Assembly (NCBI RefSeq): GCF_000151315.2
Contig: NW_011887299.1
Location: 345,939 to 409,938, forward strand
Source of the DNA: Capsaspora owczarzaki ATCC 30864
Lineage: Eukaryota; Opisthokonta; Filasterea
DNA length: 64,000 nucleotides
Reading direction: 5' to 3'
The position numbers and the translations under genes were made by a program. The notes beneath the pieces are model-generated. The model saw only the letters and a list, made by a program, of their open reading frames with translations, was not told the DNA's origin and did not search any database. Shown one piece after another: positions 13,103 to 23,200 of this stretch; the stretch's first letter is position 1, and the number at the start of each line of letters is the position of its first letter.

Positions 13103-13263
13103 TGCTGTGGAAGGATTGAAGTAAGAGTGAGCTCAGCTCGACTGAGATTGAGAACAGTAACAGTGTTACATGATGACATCGACCGAGCAGTGCACACGCA
13201 TACGAACAGATCAACAATCACACAAAGCCCAATCACATCAACCAAAAACAACCACCCCTCAAA

Positions 13264-14139
13264 CTACATCAAATTTTGAGAAATAACTTCATGCCAAATG
13301 TTGTGCGCATGAGCAATTATTCGGTCCATGTCCATCTCGGGCAGATGCTGCAGATAGGCAAGCAGGTCGGCATACTCGAGCTCCTCGATGGTCTCCTTGC
13401 AGTACGCAAGAATGGCTAGGCAGACGTACGGGTGCAGTGCAAAGCCGTCGTCCTGCGCAAGATACGTATCCCATAGCCGCACAACGCACGATAATGGCAG
13501 CTCCTTGGCGAGCAGCGACTGCAACCAGGGCACGGCCCATTCGTTTGGCTCGAGCTCTTCCTGCTCAAAGTGCGAGTACAGCTCAGACTGCGTCGCCCGA
13601 AACACGGCCATCAGGTCGGCCACCAGCTTGTTGGTGGCGGGAGGAGGGAGCCGCGGCTGGACTTGCCGCATCAACTGCGAGAAGGCGTGGAAGGCCTCAG
13701 CCTCGTTGTCCTCAAAGGCGAAAATCACGGGCCCGCACAGAGGCACGACGCTGCCAGTAAAGTCGGCCAAGTCCGAGTTGCGACTCAGAAACACGGACAC
13801 GACGTTCTCAAACAGCCGTTGGGTGGACTGCTGCTGGAAAAACTCGACGCCGTCCTGGAAGCGCTTGATTTCGCCGCGGACGCGCTTCACGGGGATGGCG
13901 TCGCTGGCACTGAGGTCCAGCTGGTCGCGCCGCCGCTGCTCGCTGTACTCTTGTGAGCGAGCCAGTGTGGAGGTCACTTCCTGCGACTTGTCTGGCTGTG
14001 CGACGCGCAGCAAGTACCGCCACACGTCCGCGCGCACCTCGTCCGGAATACCGTGCACGGCGAGGTCTTTCAGCCGATCCATGTCGACGTAGGACTCTTG
14101 GCCGAGCACTTCCTGGAAATCCTCTGCGCTTGCATACAT
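13264..14139 (-). CDS. TBC-domain RabGAP-like protein, intronless
   Basis: A single 291-residue open frame. It begins with a short acidic leader, then the TBC motif HGIPDEVRADVWRYLLRVA and later VVRLWDTYLAQDDGFALHPY, the signature near the end of TBC domains. The arginine-finger motif IxxDxxR appears as VRGEIKR, so the arginine is present with Glu in place of Asp. At the usual glutamine-finger position (YxQG) the sequence reads DFTG. TBC proteins accelerate GTP hydrolysis by Rab GTPases using both fingers, so activity here may be altered. The length is about that of a bare TBC domain with short flanks. It lies 160 bp downstream of the proposed parvin start on the same strand and is divergent from the Mpo1 gene. 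Confidence 0.88.
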   Translation of the reverse strand: MYASAEDFQEVLGQESYVDMDRLKDLAVHGIPDEVRADVWRYLLRVAQPDKSQEVTSTLARSQEYSEQRRRDQLDLSASDAIPVKRVRGEIKRFQDGVEFFQQQSTQRLFENVVSVFLSRNSDLADFTGSVVPLCGPVIFAFEDNEAEAFHAFSQLMRQVQPRLPPPATNKLVADLMAVFRATQSELYSHFEQEELEPNEWAVPWLQSLLAKELPLSCVVRLWDTYLAQDDGFALHPYVCLAILAYCKETIEELEYADLLAYLQHLPEMDMDRIIAHAHNIWHEVISQNLM

Positions 14140-15398
14140 GGGTCCAGTCCGGTCAGGGTTAGGGTCAAGGTCAGGGTTAGGGTTAGGGTCAGGGGATGTA
14201 AACGTTTCCTCGTGCTTTGTGCTCTGTTGGCTCGAGCTGGTTGGGCGGTGAGACAGCAGAGACGTATGGAGTGGGGCTGTTTCTGCTTCGTTCCCTTGTC
14301 GTCGACTTTGTGTTGGACTCGCGATGGACTCGCGATGGGCACGACGACGACGACGACGGTCTCAGCCGAAAGAAGAAGAAGAAGGAAAAAAAAGAGTGGT
14401 ACAAACAAAGGGGTTGGATGAATGAATGCAACAGTCCGTGCAATTGTGTGCGAGTGGTATGCGATTGAATTTCGATGATTGAGAGGGCGACGGGGCGGCG
14501 GAGGGGGAGGGGGGCAAATACGGGTAAAATTGCTGCAGAAGAGGCTCAGAGGCAAAGTCACTGTGTCAGTTCAATGGTGTGCTTGATCGGCGTTTTGTTG
14601 GAATTGGATGTTGTCAGTCCACGTCAGATTAAATTAGGCAGCTCAGTCCCTTTCCTTGCAATGTCAGTACACCACAGTGTTGGTCTGTTGAGTTGGTCTG
14701 CTGCTGTGAAGTGATCAGCGGTTGCGTCGTTTGAGCTGCGTGCTTCCGGCATGCGAGCAAATGGTGGAGGGGGGGACGCAGAGTGACCTTGACAGCCCCA
14801 TCGCGACAAAGTGCGACAAGTGCGAGACGGAAGGGGGAGGAGAGGACGAGAAGCGAGCGGAAGATTCAGCCGAGCAACCGGCAAGTGAAGGGAAGACAAG
14901 GGGGCCACAGCGCCCGACAAAGACCAAGCTCAGAACCCAACGACACGGCGTGAAATCACTCGATCTGACGCACAGACGGAGGGAGATGGGGACAGGGGGA
15001 CAGCGAAAAAAACTGCGAGGAAAACGAGAGCGAGCGGCAAATTCAAAAAAAAAAAAAAAAGGAAATCAAATGATCGGCTTTTCAAAAAAGCCAACGGCTG
15101 AATATGAACAAAAATCGTCCAACTGAGATAACTGAGATGTCAGATTTCACACTCACAACAGCATCATCACAAAGTAGCATGAGTGTCGCCCGTGATACAC
15201 GAGAGAATGGGGCGGACAGCAACAACAACAACAACAACAGAGTTTGAAAATCTTAGAAACAAAACAAAAAAGGCAGTCAGTAGGTCACACACACACACAC
15301 CCTCTCAACTCGGAAAAAAAAAAACAAGCTTGCGAGGTCACCAGACTAACTTTTATTGGTTGCTGCTTGGATTGTGCGCTCTCGCCAGATCCTAAATC
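14140..15398. promoter_or_regulatory. 1.26-kb divergent upstream region between TBC and Mpo1 genes
   Basis: It contains telomere-like hexamers directly next to the TBC start, purine-rich stretches, an A tract at about 15045-15060, a short CA run (15288-15300) and a GCTCAGTC sequence near 14641-14648. I see no convincing coding exon or RNA gene. Confidence 0.5.
14153..14194 (+). repeat. Interstitial telomere-like repeat (seven TTAGGG-type hexamers)
   Basis: Seven consecutive hexamers read TCAGGG, TTAGGG, TCAAGG, TCAGGG, TTAGGG, TTAGGG, TCAGGG. Three are perfect TTAGGG and the others differ by one or two bases. The array sits 14 bp upstream of the TBC start codon. On the gene's own strand it reads as CCCTAA/CCCTGA units, so it lies in the promoter or 5' UTR. 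Confidence 0.9.
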
Positions 15399-16001
15399 AT
15401 GTCTCGTCCGACTGCCGGTCTGTTCGACCTTCGTGGCCAAATTGGCTTTTACGCCCAGTACCACCACAACACCTGGAACAAGCTCATCCACATTGTCTGC
15501 GTTCCGCTGCTGCTGTGGACACCCATGATCTGGCTCGCTCGCACTGGCGCGATTGCCGCCCTGCCCGCTGGCGTCCAGTCCTTTGCCGCCGGCTTTGGCC
15601 TCAACCCCGTCTTTGACGGCGCAATGGTGCTCGCCCTCTTCTACGGCACCTACTATGCCATCCTTGAGCCCGTTGCTGGAACTGTCGCCGCTGGTATCCT
15701 GCTCGCCGGCGCTTACTCTGCCACGTACGTCTCGTTCAACGTCGACAACGTCATCAATCTCTCGATTGGCCTCCATGTTGTCTGCTGGATTGCCCAGTTC
15801 ATTGGCCACGGTGTTGCCGAGAAGCGTGCGCCTGCTCTGTTCCAGTCCCTGTTCCAGTCGCTCGTCCTCGCTCCCTTGTTTGTTTGGCTCGAGGTCCTCT
15901 TCGCTTTCGGCTACCGCAAGAGCCTTGCCAAGGAGATCAACATTCAAGCCATCAAGGACATCAAGACCTTCCGCGATTCTCAAAAGAACAAGGGCAAGTA
16001 A
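15399..16001 (+). CDS. MPO1: Mpo1/DUF962 family Fe(II)-dependent 2-hydroxy fatty acid dioxygenase
   Basis: An intronless 200-residue membrane protein. Yeast Mpo1 is an ER dioxygenase that shortens 2-hydroxy fatty acids in phytosphingosine breakdown. The family's conserved His motifs are visible: YHHNTWNKLIHIV near residues 20-32, and the later HVVCW and GHGVAEKRAPAL segments. Several hydrophobic helices lie between them. The C-terminus is lysine-rich (QKNKGK). The start is preceded by an A-rich leader and the length agrees with the family. It is convergent with ORC1, with 186 bp between the stops. Confidence 0.92.
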   Translation: MSRPTAGLFDLRGQIGFYAQYHHNTWNKLIHIVCVPLLLWTPMIWLARTGAIAALPAGVQSFAAGFGLNPVFDGAMVLALFYGTYYAILEPVAGTVAAGILLAGAYSATYVSFNVDNVINLSIGLHVVCWIAQFIGHGVAEKRAPALFQSLFQSLVLAPLFVWLEVLFAFGYRKSLAKEINIQAIKDIKTFRDSQKNKGK

Positions 16002-16187
16002 CTGCTGCAGCTACGCCTCGAGTCGCTCGTTTGTTGGTGGCGCGTTAAACCCTCTCGGATGTTTTCTGTGGAAGAATTCTGCTCGAATCAAACGAGACAA
16101 AAACGCTCTTGTATTTTTTTGTTTTTGTTGTTTCTTTTGTTTTCACGACCACATCGATCAATGTAACCATTTGCAAAGCCATCCGTT

Positions 16188-18459
16188 CTAAACGGGCCCA
16201 ACAACTCGTTTCAATGTTGCGTCGTCACGAAGGGCAAACGTTACATCCGACTGGCTCACATTCAGCCGCACACGTTGGTACAAATCATTGGCGCCATTCT
16301 CGACCAACAGCAGCCGCGATGCGCCAAGGCGAGCACAGATGGCAGCGACCGCCGACGTCGACGGGGCTGGAATTCCACGGATGCGACAAATGCCGACATG
16401 TCTTGTGAATAGCTGTTGTTTGTTCCAGTTGAGCAGTTGGGAGGAGGGGGGGGGGGTTCGAGTAGCGTTAGAGTAGACCAAAAAGAACAGTCGAAAAACA
16501 GTCGAAAGTTGGTTTCCAACACATGAAATCGCGGTGCAAAACATCAAAAGTCCTCTTTGCAACCGAAAAAAAAAGCTCACCTTGCCAAAGGTCGCCTCCT
16601 CCAAGCCCGTGCGGCCAAATTCGGAAAGAATCGCGCAAAGGAAAGTACGCTCTTGCACGGACGCTGTCTGCATTGCCATAATGCTTGGAGAGGCAAAAAG
16701 CTCAGCAATGGCCGAGTCCACGCTCTCGATCGTCACGGAAAATCCATCAAGCTCGCTACTCTCAGTCTGAGCATCGCCGCCGTCCTGTGTAGCAGCTGTG
16801 CGTTTCGTGCGATGGGCAGCCTCGGCAATTTCCGTGGCTCGCCGGCAAATGTCCAGCGCGCGCCGAGCATCGCCAGAGACGGCGGCCACCTTGCGTGTGC
16901 ACAGTGTGAGAGCTGCAGCATCGAAGGCGTGGACAATGCCTTCCAGTCGCGACTGCACAATGAGCTCCAGCTGCTTGAAAGTGTATGGCTCAAAGGTCAG
17001 ACGCGTCGGGCCCATTCGACTTTGAATTCGATTGGACAGATGGCGCTCGGGCAAGTCCATCGTGTTGGCAATCGCCAGTGCAATAAGACGGGCTCCGCGA
17101 CGTGTAGGCCACTCGAACATGTTGTACAAGACAGACTGCTTCTTTGTCACGAGCAAATCGAGCTCATCTACAATCAAGACGATGCTCTTTTGCTTGGGCT
17201 GTGAACGCAAGGTCTGTGACTCACGCTTTCCGGCACGAGTTGCTGCACGACCGCCGCGAGAACTACTACGGCTTTGTTGTGCTCGGAGAGGGATTCGAGT
17301 GACGTGGCCATCCTCGTCTTCAACCAACTGGAAGGAATTAGAACTCGGATTGGTATTTCGCCCTCCACGGTTGCGCGCCTCGTCGCTGTCGTCGGCATCG
17401 CCGTCGTCCTCAGAGCTTTCGCCTTCGCTACTCGAGTTGTTGAAGAATTCGTCGCCGTCACCGGCACCGACAGACTCGGCTCGTGTTGCGGCGTTCACTT
17501 GCTCGCGGCGAAGGCCGACTTTGCTCGTTGTGCCTCGCCCTCGTCCCCTGCCGGCATGAGCGTCTGACAAGATTGATGCAGATGAAGATGCAGAAAAGCG
17601 CTTCTCGAGTAGCTGGGCGGCGTGGGCGGCAGTGACCTTTTGCCCTGTCAGATGCTTCCAGATGGTGGCATAGGCTTGTTGAGGATCGGTCAGCTTCATG
17701 CCATTGATTTCAATGCAAATAAAGTCGTCGAGGTTCCGGTCGTCCACTTCTTGCTGCAAGCTGCGAATCACAGCGTGCACGGTAGCAGTTTTGTCCGGTG
17801 CCTGGCACGCCCGAAATGTACATGCATCCCGAGCTCCCGTCGCGCAGCTTGGACTCGACAAACGCATGCAGCGTTGCAAATTCACTCTCCCGACAAGGCA
17901 GCGAGTCGGGCTCTGCTGAGACGTGCAGCCGCGCGCGTGCCAGCTCCAGCAGCTCTTCCAACGACGGACCAGCACCCGTCTCCGCCTGGCCAGTCGTCAG
18001 CGATGCCGATGATCCCGACAATCCCGACACCGATGCGCCAGGCGTCTTTGGTGCGACTATTGATCGCAGACGTGCATTTGGTTTTGGTGCAGCGACTGTT
18101 GCTGCAGCGCGAGCCGCCTTTGCGCGAATGGCTTCGAGCATTGCACGACGGCTGGGTTCGTCGTCGTCAACTTTGTCCGATTCGTCTTGTTCGTCTTGTT
18201 CGTCTTGTTCGTCTTGTTCGTCGTGTTCATCCTCGTTCTCAGAGTACTTGAAATCCTCGTCCTCGTTCTCGTTGTCGTCGTCGTCGTTGTTCTCGTCCTC
18301 GTCGTCCTGTGTGCGCTTTGAAACGGCGTGCTTTCGTCTCGATTCCCGCGCCTTGTCTTCGTCGTCGTCCACGTCCGAGTGGTGAGTGCGATCCAATGCA
18401 GCCGGCTCGGCCACCTCGTCGCTGCTCGATCGGCGAGCGCGCTTGGTCGCTCGTGGCAT
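16188..18459 (-). CDS. ORC1: Origin recognition complex subunit 1, with a one-base frame discontinuity at Walker A
   Basis: The largest ORC subunit, an AAA+ ATPase that loads MCM helicases at origins. Starting at 18459 ([12 protein letters not shown], basic and nuclear-like), it has a long acidic low-complexity N-terminus with DEQ repeats but no visible BAH domain. Then come Walker A (GVPGTG followed by [12 protein letters not shown]), the ORC1 hallmark [14 protein letters not shown], Walker B ([15 protein letters not shown]), sensor 1 ([17 protein letters not shown]) and the C-terminal winged-helix region. An intron spans about 16414-16580. Walker A is split between two frames by one extra base near 17792; the flanking frames are otherwise well conserved, so either this is a sequence error or the copy is damaged. 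An insert of about 120 acidic and Ser-rich residues separates Walker A from Walker B. It is divergent from DCTN5, with 232 bp between the starts. Confidence 0.93.
18180..18225. repeat. In-frame TTCGTCTTG tandem repeat in ORC1
   Basis: About five copies of a nine-base unit encode a repeated Asp-Glu-Gln tripeptide in the acidic N-terminal region of ORC1. Repeat-length changes would keep the frame. Confidence 0.8.
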
Positions 18460-18691
18460 GCTTGTCGGGTCAGAAGAGCGAGCAGAGCTTGAAACGAGTG
18501 AACCTCGCTTGAATAAGGAACGAACGAATGTAACAATAAGTGCCCATCGCTGCAAATGCATTAACAATGAAGGGGGTTGATTACTAGCCTCTCGATTCAG
18601 AGACTACTGCAGTAGTGCAGTACCATTCACTTTGGAAGTACGATTTGGGGGGGACAGCTCAGTCTTAGAAGTTCTTGTGACTTGAGCAAAA

Positions 18692-19781
18692 ATGGAACTT
18701 CCGATCGAACGCTATGACAAGGGGACGTACATTGAGACGGTAAATGAAAAATAGATGGGAGGGCGGATGACGCGGAAGACGGGGAACTGGAAGGCCGAAG
18801 AGGTTGGTTTGAGAGGGGAGTTTGCAGATTTGCATTGCTTTGAAATGGGATTTGGCTGGATTTACTCACGCTGATGTGGTTGGGGGGCTTCGACTGGATC
18901 ACTGCTATAGAACACCAAGAACAAGATCAGTCGGCATAGCACTGTCTGCGGCACCCAGAACATTGTCCTCGGCGGCAAGGTCAGTCCGTCAGTCAGTCAG
19001 CGGGCAATGGTTGCTGTGGTCGGTTGATGGCTTTTGGGTGATCAGAGTCTTCTGGTGGTGTAGCTCGGAAGCCGCCTTTTGCAGAGGTCGAGAATGGGCT
19101 TGGGTGTTGGTCAGGGGCGGCAGGGCAGGAGCGGAGAGTGAGGGGGGGGGATGAATGTGCTTTTGGTGGAGGCGTCCTGTCATTCACCCAGAACTGTGTG
19201 AATCGGCAGAGCATTGTTCACGCAGAGTGCGTCATACGAGGTGATCTCAAGCACATCCAAGTCGGAAAGTACTGCATCTTGTCCAAGCGCTCCGTGATCC
19301 GACCGCCGCATCGTCTTTACAAAGGGTAAATACCTGGCTTACCAATCATTCGCGTCGTTTTTGATAACGTGCTGCTTCTTGTTTTGCCTCACTGTCTGTC
19401 TGCATACGTTGGGAAATCAGCGAGGTCGTGTTTTTCAAACTGGAAATGGAGGACTATGTTGTGATTGGAGAGGACTCTGTTGTGGCTGCGGCAAAGATTG
19501 GCTCGTATGTTCAGATTGGCAAGAACTGTGTCATTGTAAGGAACTGGGCGTTGGTATCGTGTGTGTGTGTGTGTGTCTGTACATGTGTGTGTGTGATGAG
19601 GGGGGAGGTGTTCTACAGACTCAGTGTCTCAATGTGTCACTCTCTGCTCTAGGGCGCACGATGCATCTTGAAAGACTGTTGCCGAATACTCGACAATACC
19701 GTGTTGCCGCCCGATACTGTTGTTCCGCCTTTTGCCGTGTTTGGCGGCAATCCAGGTGAGATCGTATGCAATTGTCGTGAT

Positions 19782-19824
<43 letters not shown>

Positions 19825-19944
19825 TGCTCACCACTACGGCTCCTGCTCCTTGTAGGAACCCTGGTCGATCAACTGCCTGAGTCGGCCAAGCTACTTCACC
19901 AGGAACTGGCGCAAACCTTGGCGGCCAACTTTGTACCGCAATGA
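18692..19944 (+). CDS. DCTN5: Dynactin subunit 5 (p25), left-handed beta-helix protein
   Basis: Part of the pointed-end complex of dynactin, which adapts dynein to cargo. Six short exons join to give [16 protein letters not shown], then [20 protein letters not shown] (from about 18907), a hexapeptide-repeat core with [20 protein letters not shown] and [56 protein letters not shown] and [10 protein letters not shown]. Hexapeptide repeats form a left-handed parallel beta helix, and the overall length of about 190 residues fits DCTN5. Introns carry TG/CA dinucleotide runs. It is convergent with integrin beta, with 316 bp between the stops. Confidence 0.93.
19783..19822. repeat. (CA)n microsatellite in last DCTN5 intron
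   Basis: About 19 CA dinucleotides lie between the donor at about 19755 and the acceptor at about 19855. A shorter TG run is in the preceding intron (19560-19595). Confidence 0.9.
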
Positions 19945-20260
19945 ATGCCGAAGAACAAATGACGTCGAAATTTACTTTGTCAAATTGTATGTATTCAAAG
20001 CAAGCTCTTCGACAGCGTTACAGCAAACAAGAAAGTCGGCCAACGGCCAAAACATTCCCAGGGTGATAAATGACAAAGACACTTTGAAGAAGAAGAAAAG
20101 AACAGCACAAAGAATGCAGAAAAAAACAACCTACACATGTTATAACAAACAGAAAGGAGAAAGGAGAACGAATGAGATGATAAGATGTGCACGGCGAAAA
20201 CAACAACGAAAGCAACAACAACAAAGAAGGGGGATCGACCACAACAAGCAGCGTGTGCAA
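19945..20260. other. Intergenic gap between DCTN5 and integrin beta stops
   Basis: These 316 bp of A-rich convergent 3' flank presumably contain both 3' UTRs. No gene or structured element is seen. Confidence 0.6.
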
Positions 20261-23200
20261 TTAGTGGGAACGATCGCCTTGGTACAAGGGGTTCTCCGTC
20301 TCCTTGACCGAAGACTGGAAAAGGGGGTTGTTGTCCGACTTCCACTGGGAAGCTTGACGACCCTGCTCGAACTTTTGCCATTCGCGCTTGTCCATCAACA
20401 TGCCGTACAGCTTGTAGGCAAGCAGTGCAAGCAGACCCGCGGCAGCCAGGCCACCACCGACACCACCGGCGATACCAGCCTTGGCTTCGTCAGACAGACC
20501 AGAGGTGGGGCACGTTCCGTTCGCGTACTTGGCATAGCACTCGGCAATGGCAGCAGACTTGGCCATGCAGAGGTTGTTGTCATCGCACCAAACGCAGCCA
20601 GGGTTGGACCTGCGCGAGCAGGCGTCGCAGTTGGTCGCAGCGCCGCAAGGGTCGGGGTCGGGTCGGTTGCACAAACGGCCAGTGTAGCCAGCCTCGCAAA
20701 TGCAGACGCCGTTGCAAGTGTCGCACGTGCCATGGTTGGAGCAAGTTTGGTTTTGGAGGTTGACGGGGCAGGTGACGCCAATCTTGCAGCTGCAGCCGGT
20801 TTCGGGGGTGCCATAGCCAGGTTTGCACTTGCACTTGCAGCCGTCGCATTCGCCGTTGGGGTAGTTGCACTGCTGGCCGCCGACCTTGATGCAGCCGGAA
20901 GTTGGGCAAGAGCAGTCGCTGCCAGTGTACAGCGGCGTGCCAGTCAGCGGATCACGGTTGCACAAGCAGATGCCGCACTGAGTGGCAGACGACTGCAGGC
21001 ACGTGCCTTGGCCAGAGCAGGGAAGCACAACGCCAGAGGTGGAGTTGCCAGTCGGGCACGGGTGAGCAACAGTATCGCAGTCGCACGCAGGTCCAGTCTT
21101 GCCAGGCGGGCAAGTGCAGATACCGCAGATTGGGTCGCAATCACCGCCATTGCAGCGAACGCCGCCAACAGAGGGGCAGACACCCTTGACGCAGCCGCAA
21201 GCAGGGCCGGCGTGCAAAGCATCGCAGACGCATTGGCCGCAGATGCACGTGCCAAAGCCGCTGCACTCCAGTCCATTTGTACCAACAGGGCAAGTGTTAC
21301 TCGAGCACTTGCAGTCAACGCCGCTCCAGCCCGAATCGCACTGGCAGACACCGCAGTTGCACGTGCCGTGTCCGTTGCAGTTACCGGGGCAACGAGTCGA
21401 GCAGTTGCACGCAGGACCAGTCCAGCCACCCTTGCAAACGCAAGTCTTGTCGCATGTGCAGGCCGAGGCGTGACTCAGCGGGTCCGTTCCAATACCACCG
21501 CACTCGACGTTGTTTTGGTCGCGAGGGCAAGAAGCCGTGCTGCACGAGCAGTTGGTGGCCGGGTCCCAGCCAGTGGCGCACTGGCACTGGCCGCACACGC
21601 ACTGACCACGAGGAGGGTTGCAGTCCGTGTTGGCACATTGCGAGCTGCAGTCACACTTGGGGCCAGACCATCCAATATTGCAGCGGCAAGTAGCAATGCA
21701 CGAGCCAGAGGTGGATGCCTCCGTGCAAACGCCGTGACCGGAGCACGAGTTCAGGGAGGCGCAGGTAACAGTTGCACTGGCAGCGCACTCGCAGGCAGTG
21801 CCGTTGTAGCCAGCGTTGCATTGGCACTGGCCGCAGACGCAGGTGCCTTGGCCGTTGCAACGAACGCCGTTGAAAGTGGGGCACGAGTCGATACACTCGC
21901 AACTAGCGCCAGTGAAGCCAGCATTGCATTGGCAAGCACCACACACGCACGTTCCGCGGCCAGAGCAGGCGTTGGGGCAAGTGCCGGCAGGATTGTTGCA
22001 GGAGCAGGTGGGACCCGACCAGCCCGGCGCGCAATTGCAGCGTCCGCACTCGCAGCTCGCAGTGCCAGGTGAGGAGCAGGCACCGGGGCAGGTGCCAACG
22101 GGGCAGTTGCAAGTCGAAGGAACCAGCGTGATTCTTGATTCGCCCAAGCCCAAAAAGACCACGCGAACGTCAGCAGCAGCAATGTTGTAGCCAATGGACA
22201 GCTCATCGTCCTCCAGAACAAGCGTAAAGGTGCGAGAATCGCCGCGGCTCAGACCAGTATAGCCTGCAGCGGGAGTAAGCGAGCGAACAAACTTGTCCAT
22301 GCCATTGTCAAACAGCTGCGGCTTGATTGTTCCCACAATCTGGTTGTAAACGCTTTCAATGACGCTCAACACGTTGCTCGAGTCGCCAGAAAGCCCAGCA
22401 CGGCCTCCGAAGCCAAGGGCGTTGATGAAGGAATCGTAATGATCATTGTTGGAAGAGTACGCGGTGATGGCCAAAATGGGAACCACATTCTTGTCCAGGA
22501 AGGCAGCCTTGATTTGAGGCCAGCTGGGAATCTCGTGGTCAAGCGTGGCTGCGTTGATCGTGTTTGCGAAATTGCTAGAGCTGGATGCGGTGCCGGGGGT
22601 AACGTGGCACTTTTGAAGTGCGCGACGCTGCGGGAAAGCGGTGGCAGAACTGAGGCGGTTGGAGTCAAACTCCATGTGTCCAGTAGCATCGGTGGCAAGC
22701 AGCAGAATGTGACGGCGGGCGGGGTTCCAGTTCACGCAAAGCAACGATTGCAGCATCGAGCTGTACTGAGACTCGGGGAAATCGTTACCCCATTCAGTGG
22801 CAGCGTTGCCAAGAGCCGTGCTGAAAGCGCCGAACGAGCCAAAACTGCGATCGTCACCGGATGCAATTCCCTCGATACGGAACTCGTAATCACCACTGCC
22901 ACCGAAAGGACCGTTTGGCCTGTCAACGTGCGAGCCCAACCTCCAGTAATGGCAATCTGACGAGATACTGCTGCTGCCTCTGCAGAGTGATTGCATTTTG
23001 TCCCTCAAATTGTTGCCCAGATTCTTGACGTTCCTCAAATCGTCACCCATCGAGCCAGACAGATCGAACAGGTAAAAGAATTCGACTTCCTTGCGCTGCG
23101 GGATGGTGACGACAATGCTCACAGTTTGGGGGACGCCTGCGAGATGGGGGAATGGAGTGACAATTTCGAGTGAGTCAGACATGGGCGAGGAAAAGAGTTA

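Noticed and set aside
18460-18567. Upstream in-frame ATG for ORC1 at 18567
   Set aside because: The extra N-terminus ([20 protein letters not shown]) is hydrophobic and out of character for a nuclear protein, and would push the start to within about 125 bp of the DCTN5 start. The ATG at 18459 ([12 protein letters not shown]) fits better.
19931-22072. A 713-codon open frame on the + strand opposite integrin beta
   Set aside because: It is the antisense of the Cys-rich EGF repeats. The protein is low-complexity Ala/Arg/Val with no family resemblance, while the minus frame is unmistakably integrin beta.
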